Assembly: GCF_000948985.2 (NCBI RefSeq)
Contig: NZ_CP059733.1
Location: 4,836,001-4,900,000, forward strand
From: Thalassomonas viridans
Lineage (GTDB): Bacteria; Pseudomonadota; Gammaproteobacteria; Enterobacterales; Alteromonadaceae
Reading direction: 5' to 3'
DNA length: 64,000 nucleotides
The stretch's first letter is position 1. Every line of letters begins with the position of its first letter. The notes beneath the pieces were generated by a model. The model was not told where the DNA came from. It did not search any database and saw nothing but the letters and a program-made list of their open reading frames with translations. The position numbers and the translations under genes were made by a program. This document shows positions 7,268 through 15,534 of the stretch, one piece after another.

Positions 7268-9238
7268 ATGCATAACCACTTAACCTCCCCCACTAAAGCA
7301 TTTGCTGCATTGCCGGCAAAAAAGTTCATGAACTTATTCAACAAATATTTATTCATCCTCTGCACTTTTTTCTTAAGCTGTACACAGGCAGCAACTGTTG
7401 AAGATTTCTCCCGCCACAACAAATTTCATAACGTAAAAATCTCCCCTGACGGTAAGCACCTCGCCGCCCTGGTAGATGCCGGAGGGGGAAGAAAACTGAT
7501 CTTTCTCGACACCGAAACCAATGAAATTACCTATTCCTTAAACGGCGGCAAAAAAGATCAGCCGGGTGATTATTACTGGGTCAATAACGAAAGGGTAATA
7601 GTGCAAGTACAGCAACTGCGGGGAGCGCTGGAACAGTCACTGAATTTTGGTGAACTTTTCGCGGTAAATTTCGACGGTAGAAAAGCAAAAATGATCTACG
7701 GCTACCGGGCTAAAAAGGGTATCACCTTATCCGGCCATGCAGGCTTTTTAATAGATACCTTAACAGGCGACGATAAACACGTATTGATCCGCAAACAACT
7801 TTTGTCCCGCAGCACCGACACCTTACCGCAAGTGGTTAAGCTAAACGTTTATAACGGCAGGGAAAGACGCATTACAACCTCCCCTATCCCCTATAGCCGC
7901 TTTCTTATCGACAATAACAGCGTCCCCCGTTTTGTTGCCGGGGTAGATAACAGCCATAAAACCAAACTCTTTTACTCCGCAGGCAAGGGAGAAGAATGGC
8001 AGCCTTTTGGGGAAGACTTTACCGGAGAGTTCACACCACTCACCTTTTCCGCTGACAACCAAAGTATTTTTGCCTTAAAAACCACAGACGGCGGCCCCAA
8101 GGGCCTGTATAAATACAATTTAAAAACCCAAAAAGAAACCCTGCTCTATAAAAGCGATATCGCCGATCCCAGCTACACCCTGAAATCAAACTTAAGAGAG
8201 GTATACGGCCTACGCATAGATGAGGATTACCCCAACTATGTTTATCTCGACAAAAGCAACAAAGAAGCACAGATTCATCAGGCGCTGTTTCAATCTTTCC
8301 GGGGCGATAACATTGATATCACCAGTAAAACCCGGGACAGCAAAAAAATCATCGTCTGGGTGCAGGGAGACAGAAATCCCGGCGACTTCTATTTGTTTGA
8401 CACCCAAACCATGCAGGCAAAACATTTATTTAACAGCGCTCCCTGGATTAAGCATCAAGAGCTGGCCGCAGTAGAGCCTTTCAGACTCAAAACTCCTGAC
8501 GGTTTAACCCTTAACGGCTATCTCACTTTACCCAAAGGAAAGGACAAAAAACTGCCCACGGTCATACTCCCCCACGGCGGCCCGCATGTCCGGGATTACT
8601 GGCGCTACCACCGCGAAGTGCAGATGCTGGCCAATGCCGGTTATGCCGTGGTACAGGTTAACTTCCGCGGTTCTACCGGTTACGGAGAGAAATTCGAACA
8701 TGCCGGTTATGGTCAATGGGGAGAAAAGATCCAGGACGATATATTATTAGCCACCCAATATGCCATCTCCCAGGGCATAGCAGATGCCGATAAAGTCTGT
8801 ATCTTCGGCGGCAGCTTTGGCGGCTACAGCGCCCTGCAAAGCGCAATAAAATCACCTGACTTATTTAAATGCGCCATAGGATACGCCGGTGTTTACGACC
8901 TGCCTATGCTGTTCGAAGAAGGCGACATTCCCACCCTCAAATGGGGTGAAGCCTATTTAAATAAAACCTTAGGCACGGATATCGCCCGGCAAAAGGCCCA
9001 GTCGCCGGTATACCATGTCGACAAATTAAAAGCACCGGTACTGCTTATTCACGGCGAAGACGATTTACGCGCCAAAATAGACCACGCCGAAAAACTAAAA
9101 GCGGCCCTGGAAAAACACAACCATCCGTTTGAATGGTTCGTAAGAGACAAAGAAGGCCACGGCTTCTACAACGAAGACAACATTCTTGCCGCCAACAAGA
9201 AAATACTGGCTTTCCTAAACAAGCACATCGGCAGCTAA
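7268..9238 (+). CDS. S9 family (prolyl oligopeptidase/acylaminoacyl peptidase) exported hydrolase
   Basis: A 656-residue serine peptidase: an N-terminal seven-bladed beta-propeller (about residues 40-390) caps an alpha/beta-hydrolase domain. The nucleophile is S516 in GGSFGGYS, with D599 (HGEDD) and H631 (GHGFY) completing the triad; HGGPHVRDYW forms the oxyanion region. A signal peptide (MNLFNKYLFILCTFFLSCTQ, then A) begins at residue 21, so translation may really start at ATG 7328; the upstream ATG 7268 has the better ribosome binding site (GGAAG). Family members trim short peptides. It sits between the bacteriocin peptides and their exporter, so action on exported peptides is possible, but S9 enzymes are abundant in marine Alteromonadales and the link may be accidental. 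No key residue is missing. Confidence 0.9.
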   Translation: MHNHLTSPTKAFAALPAKKFMNLFNKYLFILCTFFLSCTQAATVEDFSRHNKFHNVKISPDGKHLAALVDAGGGRKLIFLDTETNEITYSLNGGKKDQPGDYYWVNNERVIVQVQQLRGALEQSLNFGELFAVNFDGRKAKMIYGYRAKKGITLSGHAGFLIDTLTGDDKHVLIRKQLLSRSTDTLPQVVKLNVYNGRERRITTSPIPYSRFLIDNNSVPRFVAGVDNSHKTKLFYSAGKGEEWQPFGEDFTGEFTPLTFSADNQSIFALKTTDGGPKGLYKYNLKTQKETLLYKSDIADPSYTLKSNLREVYGLRIDEDYPNYVYLDKSNKEAQIHQALFQSFRGDNIDITSKTRDSKKIIVWVQGDRNPGDFYLFDTQTMQAKHLFNSAPWIKHQELAAVEPFRLKTPDGLTLNGYLTLPKGKDKKLPTVILPHGGPHVRDYWRYHREVQMLANAGYAVVQVNFRGSTGYGEKFEHAGYGQWGEKIQDDILLATQYAISQGIADADKVCIFGGSFGGYSALQSAIKSPDLFKCAIGYAGVYDLPMLFEEGDIPTLKWGEAYLNKTLGTDIARQKAQSPVYHVDKLKAPVLLIHGEDDLRAKIDHAEKLKAALEKHNHPFEWFVRDKEGHGFYNEDNILAANKKILAFLNKHIGS

Positions 9239-9262
9239 TTACCTTAACCGCCCAACCTTTAC

Positions 9263-9293
9263 AGGGGGCTAATGCTTAAACGCATTTCCCCCT
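9263..9293 (+). terminator. Hairpin after S9 peptidase gene
   Basis: AGGGGG (9263-9268) pairs with CCCCCT (9288-9293), with an inner AATGC/GCATT stem. The T-tract (CTGTTTC) is weak. It lies 25 bases after the stop codon. Confidence 0.55.
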
Positions 9294-9346
9294 CTGTTTC
9301 ACCAGTCTTAAACACACAACAACCTCAAATAAAAAGCCACTAACTT

Positions 9347-11093
9347 ACATTGATCAGACCCCAGTACAAGAATTTTCAATTTTGTAATGACGGCATGCTG
9401 AGCCAGCCAATTGTCTTATGACGGAGCTCCTAACGTCATTCATACCGTCAACATGGACTTGCTCATACTGATAGCCCACATTTAACTGCACCAGGTTAAT
9501 GCCTTCGAAGCACTGAAACACCCAGCGTAGCGTTGGGTTAACGATAGGTTGGTTGATTTGGTTTGGGATAGTGATACCAGCCTTAGCCATGTTTGCCCGT
9601 AGCCGCCTTTGACCTACGGTATAGACCAGTAATGACAGCGTCATTATCATCAGCAGCGCATCAATTCGGCTGGGCTTCTTGATAAACAAGGAAGAGACAA
9701 AAAACAACGGATCTTTCAAGAAACGAAATCCTCGCTCTACATGGGATTGTGCCTTGTAACGCTGAAAAAGGGATTCATTATCCAACTCTGCTTCAGTCGC
9801 ATTACTGGCTAGAACAAAGCAAGATTTCTGCTCAACGTAATTCAGTTTCGCCATTTTATCTTCTTCTGCCTTTCCAATGAGTTGCCATTGAATAGATTGA
9901 ACCGGCGCATCTTTTTTCGGTCGGCCTTTTCCTTCATATTGCTTGTGGGCAATGCAGTCAGCTACGCTCAAGTGATAATATTTTTGCTTTTTATTCAAAG
10001 CTTCCAGCGCCCGGTGCGCGTCGGTTTCACAGGCGAATCGTTGCGCTTGCAAATGAAACAGGGCTTTCTCCAGTGCTTTTTGCTCTTTGGTCATCAAACC
10101 TGCAATGCTTTTTTGGGCTCGCTCGTTCGCGGCTTTGGAATAAACAATCAGCCAGCGTTGTTTAATGCCCATATGCTCCACATTCAGCGGGGTGTACTTA
10201 TAGTTTTCGTCGATGCTGGTCCAGTCATTCTTCGTCAATGCACCGAGTGTTGACTCTCTCTCCAGCTTGATGGTTGACGGTATCAGGGTGATGAAACGGA
10301 TTTGCGCCAAAAATTCGGCATTCTCCTTGTGATACAGCTTGCTGTCGGCAACACAAAACTTGGGCGTTTCACTTGCTTTAAAGGAATCAATCAGTGCATT
10401 GACACGCTCCCTAAATATCTTGTTGTCTGACGCATTGCCATCCCAGTTTTTACTGGCCAGCGGCACACCACCATCCTGACTGACAATCATTTCCTGCACC
10501 ACTTGCTTCAAGTCGGGACGGTGATCTTTGCTGTAACCGTGCTTGATTTGAATGGGGATTTCTTCCGCTTGTTCGTCATCAACCTTATATTCGCCACTTA
10601 ACGAGTAACTGGTGCTGTCCAGAGAGTGGAATTGGGTGTCAACTTGCTCAATTTGACATGCCTGGAAGGACAAGCGTGAAAACAGGCTCTCGCAACCAAA
10701 TTCGCTGCATTGGTCTAGTGTCCGTCCCAGTTTGTGGCGATTGAAATGGCTTGCTTCAACACCGGGGCGAAACAAGTGTTCCATAGGAAGATTGGTAAAA
10801 AACTGAGGAGTCAGGCTTAAAGGTCGGTTAGAAAACCCCAGCCCATTCAGGATCATACCCTTGATCGCTTCGCCCGGGGTAATTTCCTGTTTATCATCTT
10901 GTGGCAGATGTCGGTCGATTAATTCAACCAACTTCAAGTCATCAATCACGCCCGCAACAATACCATGGTGGTCTAACCGTTTGATTTTCAGATTCATATG
11001 CACCTCAACAAGTCGAGGCGCAAGTTTACGTCATTGGTTCAACTATGACGAACAGAGAAAAATAAAATTTTTAGGCTACCGTCTGATCAATGT
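9347..11093 (-). mobile_element. IS1634-type insertion sequence
   Basis: The element is bounded by 13-bp perfect inverted repeats ACATTGATCAGAC (9347-9359) and GTCTGATCAATGT (11081-11093), about 1.75 kb, enclosing one transposase gene. Clean 5-6 bp target duplications are not visible, so the exact ends may be off by a few bases or the flank may have been rearranged. It lies between the S9 peptidase and the antitoxin gene, starting to end only 51 bases before the antitoxin start codon, where it must have replaced or separated the native upstream DNA. Confidence 0.8.
9354..10997 (-). CDS. IS1634 family transposase
   Basis: A 547-residue DDE transposase. The N-terminus (MNLKIKRLDHHGIVAGVIDD) and the block GEAIKGMILNGLGFSNRPLSLTPQFF are characteristic of IS1634 elements, as is the C-terminal YKAQSHVERGFRFLKDPLFF, which carries the catalytic glutamate. 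Catalytic aspartates are expected in HSLDSTSYSLSG and in FCVADSKLYH. The start at ATG 10997 is chosen because GAGG lies 5 bases upstream; a GTG two codons earlier is the longer alternative. The reading frame is intact from end to end, and the stop codon lies inside the left inverted repeat, so the element may still be active. Confidence 0.9.
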   Translation of the reverse strand: MNLKIKRLDHHGIVAGVIDDLKLVELIDRHLPQDDKQEITPGEAIKGMILNGLGFSNRPLSLTPQFFTNLPMEHLFRPGVEASHFNRHKLGRTLDQCSEFGCESLFSRLSFQACQIEQVDTQFHSLDSTSYSLSGEYKVDDEQAEEIPIQIKHGYSKDHRPDLKQVVQEMIVSQDGGVPLASKNWDGNASDNKIFRERVNALIDSFKASETPKFCVADSKLYHKENAEFLAQIRFITLIPSTIKLERESTLGALTKNDWTSIDENYKYTPLNVEHMGIKQRWLIVYSKAANERAQKSIAGLMTKEQKALEKALFHLQAQRFACETDAHRALEALNKKQKYYHLSVADCIAHKQYEGKGRPKKDAPVQSIQWQLIGKAEEDKMAKLNYVEQKSCFVLASNATEAELDNESLFQRYKAQSHVERGFRFLKDPLFFVSSLFIKKPSRIDALLMIMTLSLLVYTVGQRRLRANMAKAGITIPNQINQPIVNPTLRWVFQCFEGINLVQLNVGYQYEQVHVDGMNDVRSSVIRQLAGSACRHYKIENSCTGV

Positions 11094-11144
11094 CGGCACT
11101 AACCACCGAAAACAAACTTTACCACTACACATAAAGAGCAAATA

Positions 11145-11597
11145 TTGAACAAACACCAAAACAGGAGTAGTATTGCCCTATTACCCCAGCTTTTGGAAAT
11201 GCCAAAAATGTCAGCAGAAGAACAAGCGGTTCTGCAGGAAAACCCGGCAAAAACGGCTCAAGTTGCACTAAAAGTTTTTTTCAACATCATGGACGCCTGG
11301 CAGGTAAAGGGCAAAGACCAAATAATCTTACTTGGCAAACCTGCTGAATCTACTTTTTACAACTGGAAAAAAGGCAAAGTCTCTTCCCTGTCGGCAGACA
11401 CCCTGGAGCGAATTTCCTATGTCATGGGCATATACAAAGCCCTGGGCATCCTCTTCCCTACCCGGGAGCAGGCCGACGCCTGGCCGTTAAAACCCAACAA
11501 GGCATTTAACAACCAAACCGCCCTGGAATTTATGCTTAAAGGCAGCATGATACATCTGAGTGATATACGGAGATATCTCGATGCCCAACGAGGTTAG
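11145..11597 (+). CDS. Xre/MbcA/ParS-type antitoxin of a RES toxin
   Basis: A 150-residue antitoxin. The middle (about 60-95, KGKDQIILLGKPAESTFYNWKKGKVSSLSADTLERISYVMGIYKAL) is the Xre-like helix-turn-helix, and the end (RRYLDAQRG) follows the toxin-binding DUF2384 pattern in which FMLKGSMIHLSDIRRYLDA is the capping helix set. It would repress the operon and neutralise the RES toxin encoded next. The start is TTG 11145 with AAGAG 6 bases upstream; a start inside (M19 or M22) is possible. The stop overlaps the toxin gene by 17 bases. The IS1634-type element ends only 51 bases upstream, so the native promoter may be lost, or the element may supply one. Confidence 0.8.
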   Translation: MNKHQNRSSIALLPQLLEMPKMSAEEQAVLQENPAKTAQVALKVFFNIMDAWQVKGKDQIILLGKPAESTFYNWKKGKVSSLSADTLERISYVMGIYKALGILFPTREQADAWPLKPNKAFNNQTALEFMLKGSMIHLSDIRRYLDAQRG

Positions 11598-12264
11598 CAC
11601 CTGCCTGCCCGACTGGGAAAAACTGCACCGCCTGATCCCCAGCCACTTCCCGCCGGTAGACCTGTTCGAAAATGTCGCCAACGCAGAAGACCTGGAGATT
11701 GTTTTTGCCCTGGAGTCTCTAACCAACGACAGGGTACGGGAAGAAGCAGGCAACCTTGCTTTAATACCGCCGCAAGAACGTATTTCCGGTGTAGGCTCCA
11801 CCCCGGTGATGGCCGCCTTTACCCATATCGGCATTGCCAGCCGGTTTACCGACGGCACCCGCTTTGGCGTTTATTACGGCGCCAGGGATTTAACCACCGC
11901 CTTTGCCGAAACCATATATCACCGCGAAACGTTTTTAGCCGCCACCAACGAGCCGGATACCGAACTTACCATGCGCTGCTATATCAACAAGGTAGCCATG
12001 GAACTGCACGACATCAGGGGAGACGAATTCCACTTTTTATATCAGGACGACTACGCCCGGCCGCAAGAGTTTGCCACAAACTTGCGCGAGTCGGGCAGCA
12101 ACGGCCTGATATATAACAGCGTAAGAGACCACGGCGGTGAGTGCATTGCGGCTTTCAAACCTAAAGCCGTTACCATTCCTGTGCAGGGAGGCCATTACAA
12201 ATATCTGTGGAACGGAAAAAAACAACAAATCACCCATGTGTTAGAAGTAAATTTAGTGAAATAA
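11581..12264 (+). CDS. RES domain toxin (NAD+-degrading family)
   Basis: A 227-residue toxin of the RES family, named for conserved Arg, Glu and Ser; characterised members deplete NAD+ in the cell. The conserved residues are visible: R88 in ASRFTDGTRFGVYYGA, E110 in TAFAETIYHRE, and serine in SNGLIYNSVRDHGGECIAAF near residue 185. ATG 11581 is chosen as start because GGAG (11569-11572) lies 8 bases upstream; an upstream in-frame start at 11560 lacks one. The gene overlaps the antitoxin, the usual antitoxin-first layout. The pair lies in the middle of the bacteriocin locus next to an insertion sequence, suggesting that it arrived or persisted with mobile DNA. Confidence 0.85.
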   Translation: MPNEVSTCLPDWEKLHRLIPSHFPPVDLFENVANAEDLEIVFALESLTNDRVREEAGNLALIPPQERISGVGSTPVMAAFTHIGIASRFTDGTRFGVYYGARDLTTAFAETIYHRETFLAATNEPDTELTMRCYINKVAMELHDIRGDEFHFLYQDDYARPQEFATNLRESGSNGLIYNSVRDHGGECIAAFKPKAVTIPVQGGHYKYLWNGKKQQITHVLEVNLVK

Positions 12265-12761
12265 TTTTAGCTATAACACCAACCCCTCTCGCCGATATCT
12301 CCACCTGAAAACAGCGCACTCATCACCAGCCTGTTTTGCTGCCCAAATAAATTTTCCCCTCAGGTACAAACCACTTTTACCTATGCCAAAAAACACAACG
12401 AAAAGTAAAATTTAACAGCTACGCCAGCGGCAACACCACTACCGGCAAGTGCACACAAAACAAACAATTCAAGCGCTTTTTCTTTCCCAACCTTTTCCCA
12501 ACCTTTTCACAATATAAACACAACACCCATATAAAACAGCAAAAACAACAACTTAAGAAAAAACCACCGCAAATGGCCGATTCTGGCAGTTGTTGCCGCC
12601 AAAAACACTTGCTAACGTGCTTTTCGGCAAAACGGGAGCACCTCAAGATAATTTTTTTCACTGCCCTTTAGTACTTCATCAAATGGTTTTACTACTGATG
12701 GAAAAAGCTATCACCTCGTTTTCCACTGCACTGACACAGGTAAATTTTTTGAAGGAAACAC
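12265..12761. other. Long intergenic region before the ABC exporter gene
   Basis: No convincing gene. It contains the direct-repeat box (12482-12529). A 32-codon ORF from ATG 12573 has no ribosome binding site or leader motif. The remaining sequence is AC-rich with scattered A and T runs. A ribosome binding site GAAGGAAA precedes the transporter gene. Confidence 0.5.
12482..12529 (+). promoter_or_regulatory. 11-bp direct-repeat box and promoter upstream of the C39 ABC exporter gene
   Basis: Units CTTTCCCAA (12482-12490, partial), CCTTTTCCCAA (12491-12501) and CCTTTTCACAA (12502-12512) are tandem. TATAAA (from 12530) follows the last unit by 17 bases, against 27 bases at the HlyD gene: the box is moved by exactly one helical turn relative to the candidate -10. 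The two full units are identical in sequence, order and orientation to 4549-4570. This points to one activator for the two separated halves of the exporter. Confidence 0.6.
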
Positions 12762-14915
12762 ATGGAAAATACGGCAAATACAGAGCAACTGCTGGAGTTT
12801 TCAAGCGCCAAACGCGTGCCGCTGATTTTACAGGCGGAAATGGCAGAATGCGGCCTGGCCTCTATGGCGATGATCGCCTCTTATTACGGCCACCGGCTGG
12901 ATATGCCCGCCATGCGCAAGCGCTTTAGCGCCAACCTCAAAGGCATGAACCTGCAACAGCTGATTGACCTGGGCGACAGCTTAGGTTTAGCCAGCCGCGC
13001 CCTGCAATGTCCGGTGGAAGAACTTTCCCGGCTTGCCCTGCCCTGTATTTTACACTGGGACATGAACCACTTTGTGGTACTCACCAAAGTCAGCGGCAAA
13101 AGCATCACCATCAACGACCCGGCCACAGGCAAACAAACCTTAACTCCCGCGGAATTTAACCGCCACTTTACCGGCATAACCCTGGAGCTGACCCCCACCA
13201 ATAAGTTCGAAATTAAAAACGAACGCAGGCGCATGAAACTCAGCCAGCTGTGGAGCAATATCTCCGGCCTGAAAAGTTCGCTGCTGAAATTGTTTGCCCT
13301 GTCGGTGGTGTTGCAGATATTCGCCCTGGCAAGCCCCTATTACATGCAATGGGTGGTAGACGAAGTACTGATCAGCCAGGACCAGCCGCTGCTGACGGTG
13401 CTGGCTGCCGGTTTTGCCCTGCTGTGTATTTTCAATGTTGTTGCCGCCACAGTGCGCAGCTACTTAGTACTGAGAATTTCCAGTCTGCTCAATATGCAAA
13501 TGGGGGTAAACCTGCTGCGCCATTTGTTGCGCCTGCCCATGAATTACTTTGAATCGCGCCATGTGGGCGACGTGGTGTCACGCTTCGGTTCGCTGTCGCA
13601 CATTCGCGAGCGTATCACCACAGGGCTGGTAGAAGCCGGCGTTGACGGCCTGATGTCGGTAACCGTACTGATAATGATGGCCCTGTACAGCATTAAACTT
13701 ACCCTAGTAGTGCTTGCCGCCATTACCCTGTATGTGATTGCTCGCTTTACCTTGTACCGGCCGCTGCACCGGGCCACTGAAGAGTCCATCCAAAACGCCG
13801 CCAAAGAACAAAGCAACTTTTTGGAAAACATCCGCGGCATACAAACCATTAAACTGTTCGGCAACGAAGCCCAGCGCCAGGGCGTATGGCAAAACCGCTA
13901 CGCCGAAGTGATCAACGCCGACATTCGCCTGGGTAAATTGCAGATAGGTTTTGACGCGGCAAACAAATTACTCTTTGGTTTGGAAAACGTGCTGGTGGTG
14001 TACTTTGCCGCTGTGCTGGTGATGGGCGGCAGCCTGTCGGTAGGCATGGTGCTGGCCTTTATCGCCTACAAAAACCAGCTGACCCAAAGATTCGCCAGCC
14101 TGATTGAACAATTAATTCAGTTTAAAATGATGCACCTGCACCTTGACCGCCTCGCCGACATTGCCCTGCACGAACAAGAGCCGCACCGGGACGGCGACGG
14201 CGCACAAATGGCCGACTACGGCTTAAAACAAAAAGGCGAACTGGTGCTGGAAAACGTATGTTTCCGCTACGGTGAAGACGAGCGCAACATTATCGACAAT
14301 TTGTCCGTAACCATAAAAGCCGGTGATTCGGTTGCCATTACCGGCCATTCCGGCTGCGGCAAAACCACCCTGGCCAAGCTTATGCTGGGCCTGTTACAGC
14401 CGACCTCAGGACGGATATTGTTCGACGGCCAGGACATTACCCGCCTAGGGCTGAAAAACTACCGCCGCCGGGTAGGTGCAGTAATGCAGGACGACACCCT
14501 GCTGGCCGGCTCTATTGCCGACAACATCAGCTTTTTCGACCCCGAGCCCAACCACCTGCGCATTGAACAATGCGCCCGCCTGGCCGCCATACACAAAGAC
14601 ATCTGCCAGATGACCATGGGCTACAACGCCCTGGTGGGCGACATGGGCGCCAGTTTATCCGGCGGGCAGGTGCAAAGGATACTGCTGGCCCGCGCCCTAT
14701 ATAAAAGACCGGACATCTTATTTATGGACGAAGCCACCAGCCACCTGGACATAAAAAACGAAGCCAGAATCAGCAAACAGATAAGCAAACTCAACATGAC
14801 CCGGATTATTATCGCCCACCGCCCAGAAACCATTAACCAGGCAGGGCAAGTGCTGCAGCTGGAACACGGCCAGCTGTTTACGGCAGACAAAACCACAACC
14901 CGGCAGCATAACTAA
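12762..14915 (+). CDS. Peptidase-containing ABC exporter for double-glycine peptides (CvaB-like)
   Basis: A 717-residue half-transporter working as a dimer in the inner membrane: it cuts the leader off double-glycine precursors and exports the mature peptide. Residues 18-135 are a C39 peptidase with oxyanion Q24, nucleophile C30 (EMAECGLASM), H103 (HWDMNHFVVL) and D119 (INDPATG), all present. A six-helix membrane domain follows (about 165-440). The nucleotide-binding domain has Walker A GHSGCGKTT near residue 528, signature LSGGQ near 632, and Walker B/D-loop ILFMDEATSHLD near 655, the D-loop SHLD being usual for CvaB relatives. Its cargo is most likely the three peptides at 6229-6741 and its partner the HlyD protein at 4744. 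It has its own promoter with the shared repeat box. Confidence 0.92.
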   Translation: MENTANTEQLLEFSSAKRVPLILQAEMAECGLASMAMIASYYGHRLDMPAMRKRFSANLKGMNLQQLIDLGDSLGLASRALQCPVEELSRLALPCILHWDMNHFVVLTKVSGKSITINDPATGKQTLTPAEFNRHFTGITLELTPTNKFEIKNERRRMKLSQLWSNISGLKSSLLKLFALSVVLQIFALASPYYMQWVVDEVLISQDQPLLTVLAAGFALLCIFNVVAATVRSYLVLRISSLLNMQMGVNLLRHLLRLPMNYFESRHVGDVVSRFGSLSHIRERITTGLVEAGVDGLMSVTVLIMMALYSIKLTLVVLAAITLYVIARFTLYRPLHRATEESIQNAAKEQSNFLENIRGIQTIKLFGNEAQRQGVWQNRYAEVINADIRLGKLQIGFDAANKLLFGLENVLVVYFAAVLVMGGSLSVGMVLAFIAYKNQLTQRFASLIEQLIQFKMMHLHLDRLADIALHEQEPHRDGDGAQMADYGLKQKGELVLENVCFRYGEDERNIIDNLSVTIKAGDSVAITGHSGCGKTTLAKLMLGLLQPTSGRILFDGQDITRLGLKNYRRRVGAVMQDDTLLAGSIADNISFFDPEPNHLRIEQCARLAAIHKDICQMTMGYNALVGDMGASLSGGQVQRILLARALYKRPDILFMDEATSHLDIKNEARISKQISKLNMTRIIIAHRPETINQAGQVLQLEHGQLFTADKTTTRQHN

Positions 14916-14976
14916 CGCAGCAAATGAAAAAAGCGAGCGCCTACTTACATCAACTAAGGCAAAGGAAAAACACGGA

Positions 14977-15393
14977 ATGTTAAAAAACAACACCTTAAAT
15001 CCCGACAACAACGGACAAGACAACACGGACAATAACCGGGGCTACCGCCTGAACTTCAACAATATTTACAACAACAGTTATCGCCGGGAAGCAGCCCAAT
15101 TTACCTGGCTGATCCTCAGCCAGTACCTGCTGATTTTCTCGCTGTTCCTGCTGTTTACCACCCAAATGCTGTTCACCGGTTTCAGCCTGTTGATGATGTT
15201 CGGCTATTTCTTTTCGGTAATCATGAACCAGGTAACGGCATCAGATAAAACTTTTTCGGTATTTTTAACCGGCTTTGCATTGGCCCTGGCGCAAGATGTG
15301 ACCATGACTTTACCCCTGACCGCCAAAGTGATTTTTTTGCTGGTGCTGGCCTTTCACTGCCACGCCCGGCTGGCAAAAATAATCAACAGCTAA
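14977..15393 (+). CDS. Small membrane protein of unknown function in the exporter locus
   Basis: A 138-residue protein not recognised as a known family. The first 35 residues are asparagine-rich and polar (NNTLNPDNNGQDNTDNNRGY), then come three or four hydrophobic segments (about 42-62, 64-82, 88-105, 112-128). It begins 61 bases after the ABC transporter gene with AAGGAAA upstream, so it is probably co-transcribed. Possible roles are accessory factor or immunity protein for the exported peptides; position is the only argument. Confidence 0.6.
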   Translation: MLKNNTLNPDNNGQDNTDNNRGYRLNFNNIYNNSYRREAAQFTWLILSQYLLIFSLFLLFTTQMLFTGFSLLMMFGYFFSVIMNQVTASDKTFSVFLTGFALALAQDVTMTLPLTAKVIFLLVLAFHCHARLAKIINS

Positions 15394-15534
15394 CCCATTC
15401 ACGCAGCCCGACAAAGCGCAAACCAGCAGGTAAATATTTATTATCAGCAGCAAAGCCATTACAATAGCCGCGTTAGTATTCTCCCTAAAAGCAGTAGCGC
15501 AGCAGTATCAGCAGAAAGCACATGGACAAGTCTA

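Noticed and set aside
12419..12661. 80-codon minus-strand ORF before the ABC exporter gene
   Set aside because: No ribosome binding site; composition is that of AC-rich noncoding DNA read in reverse.
12573..12671. 32-codon ORF considered as a fourth precursor peptide
   Set aside because: No double-glycine leader and no ribosome binding site.
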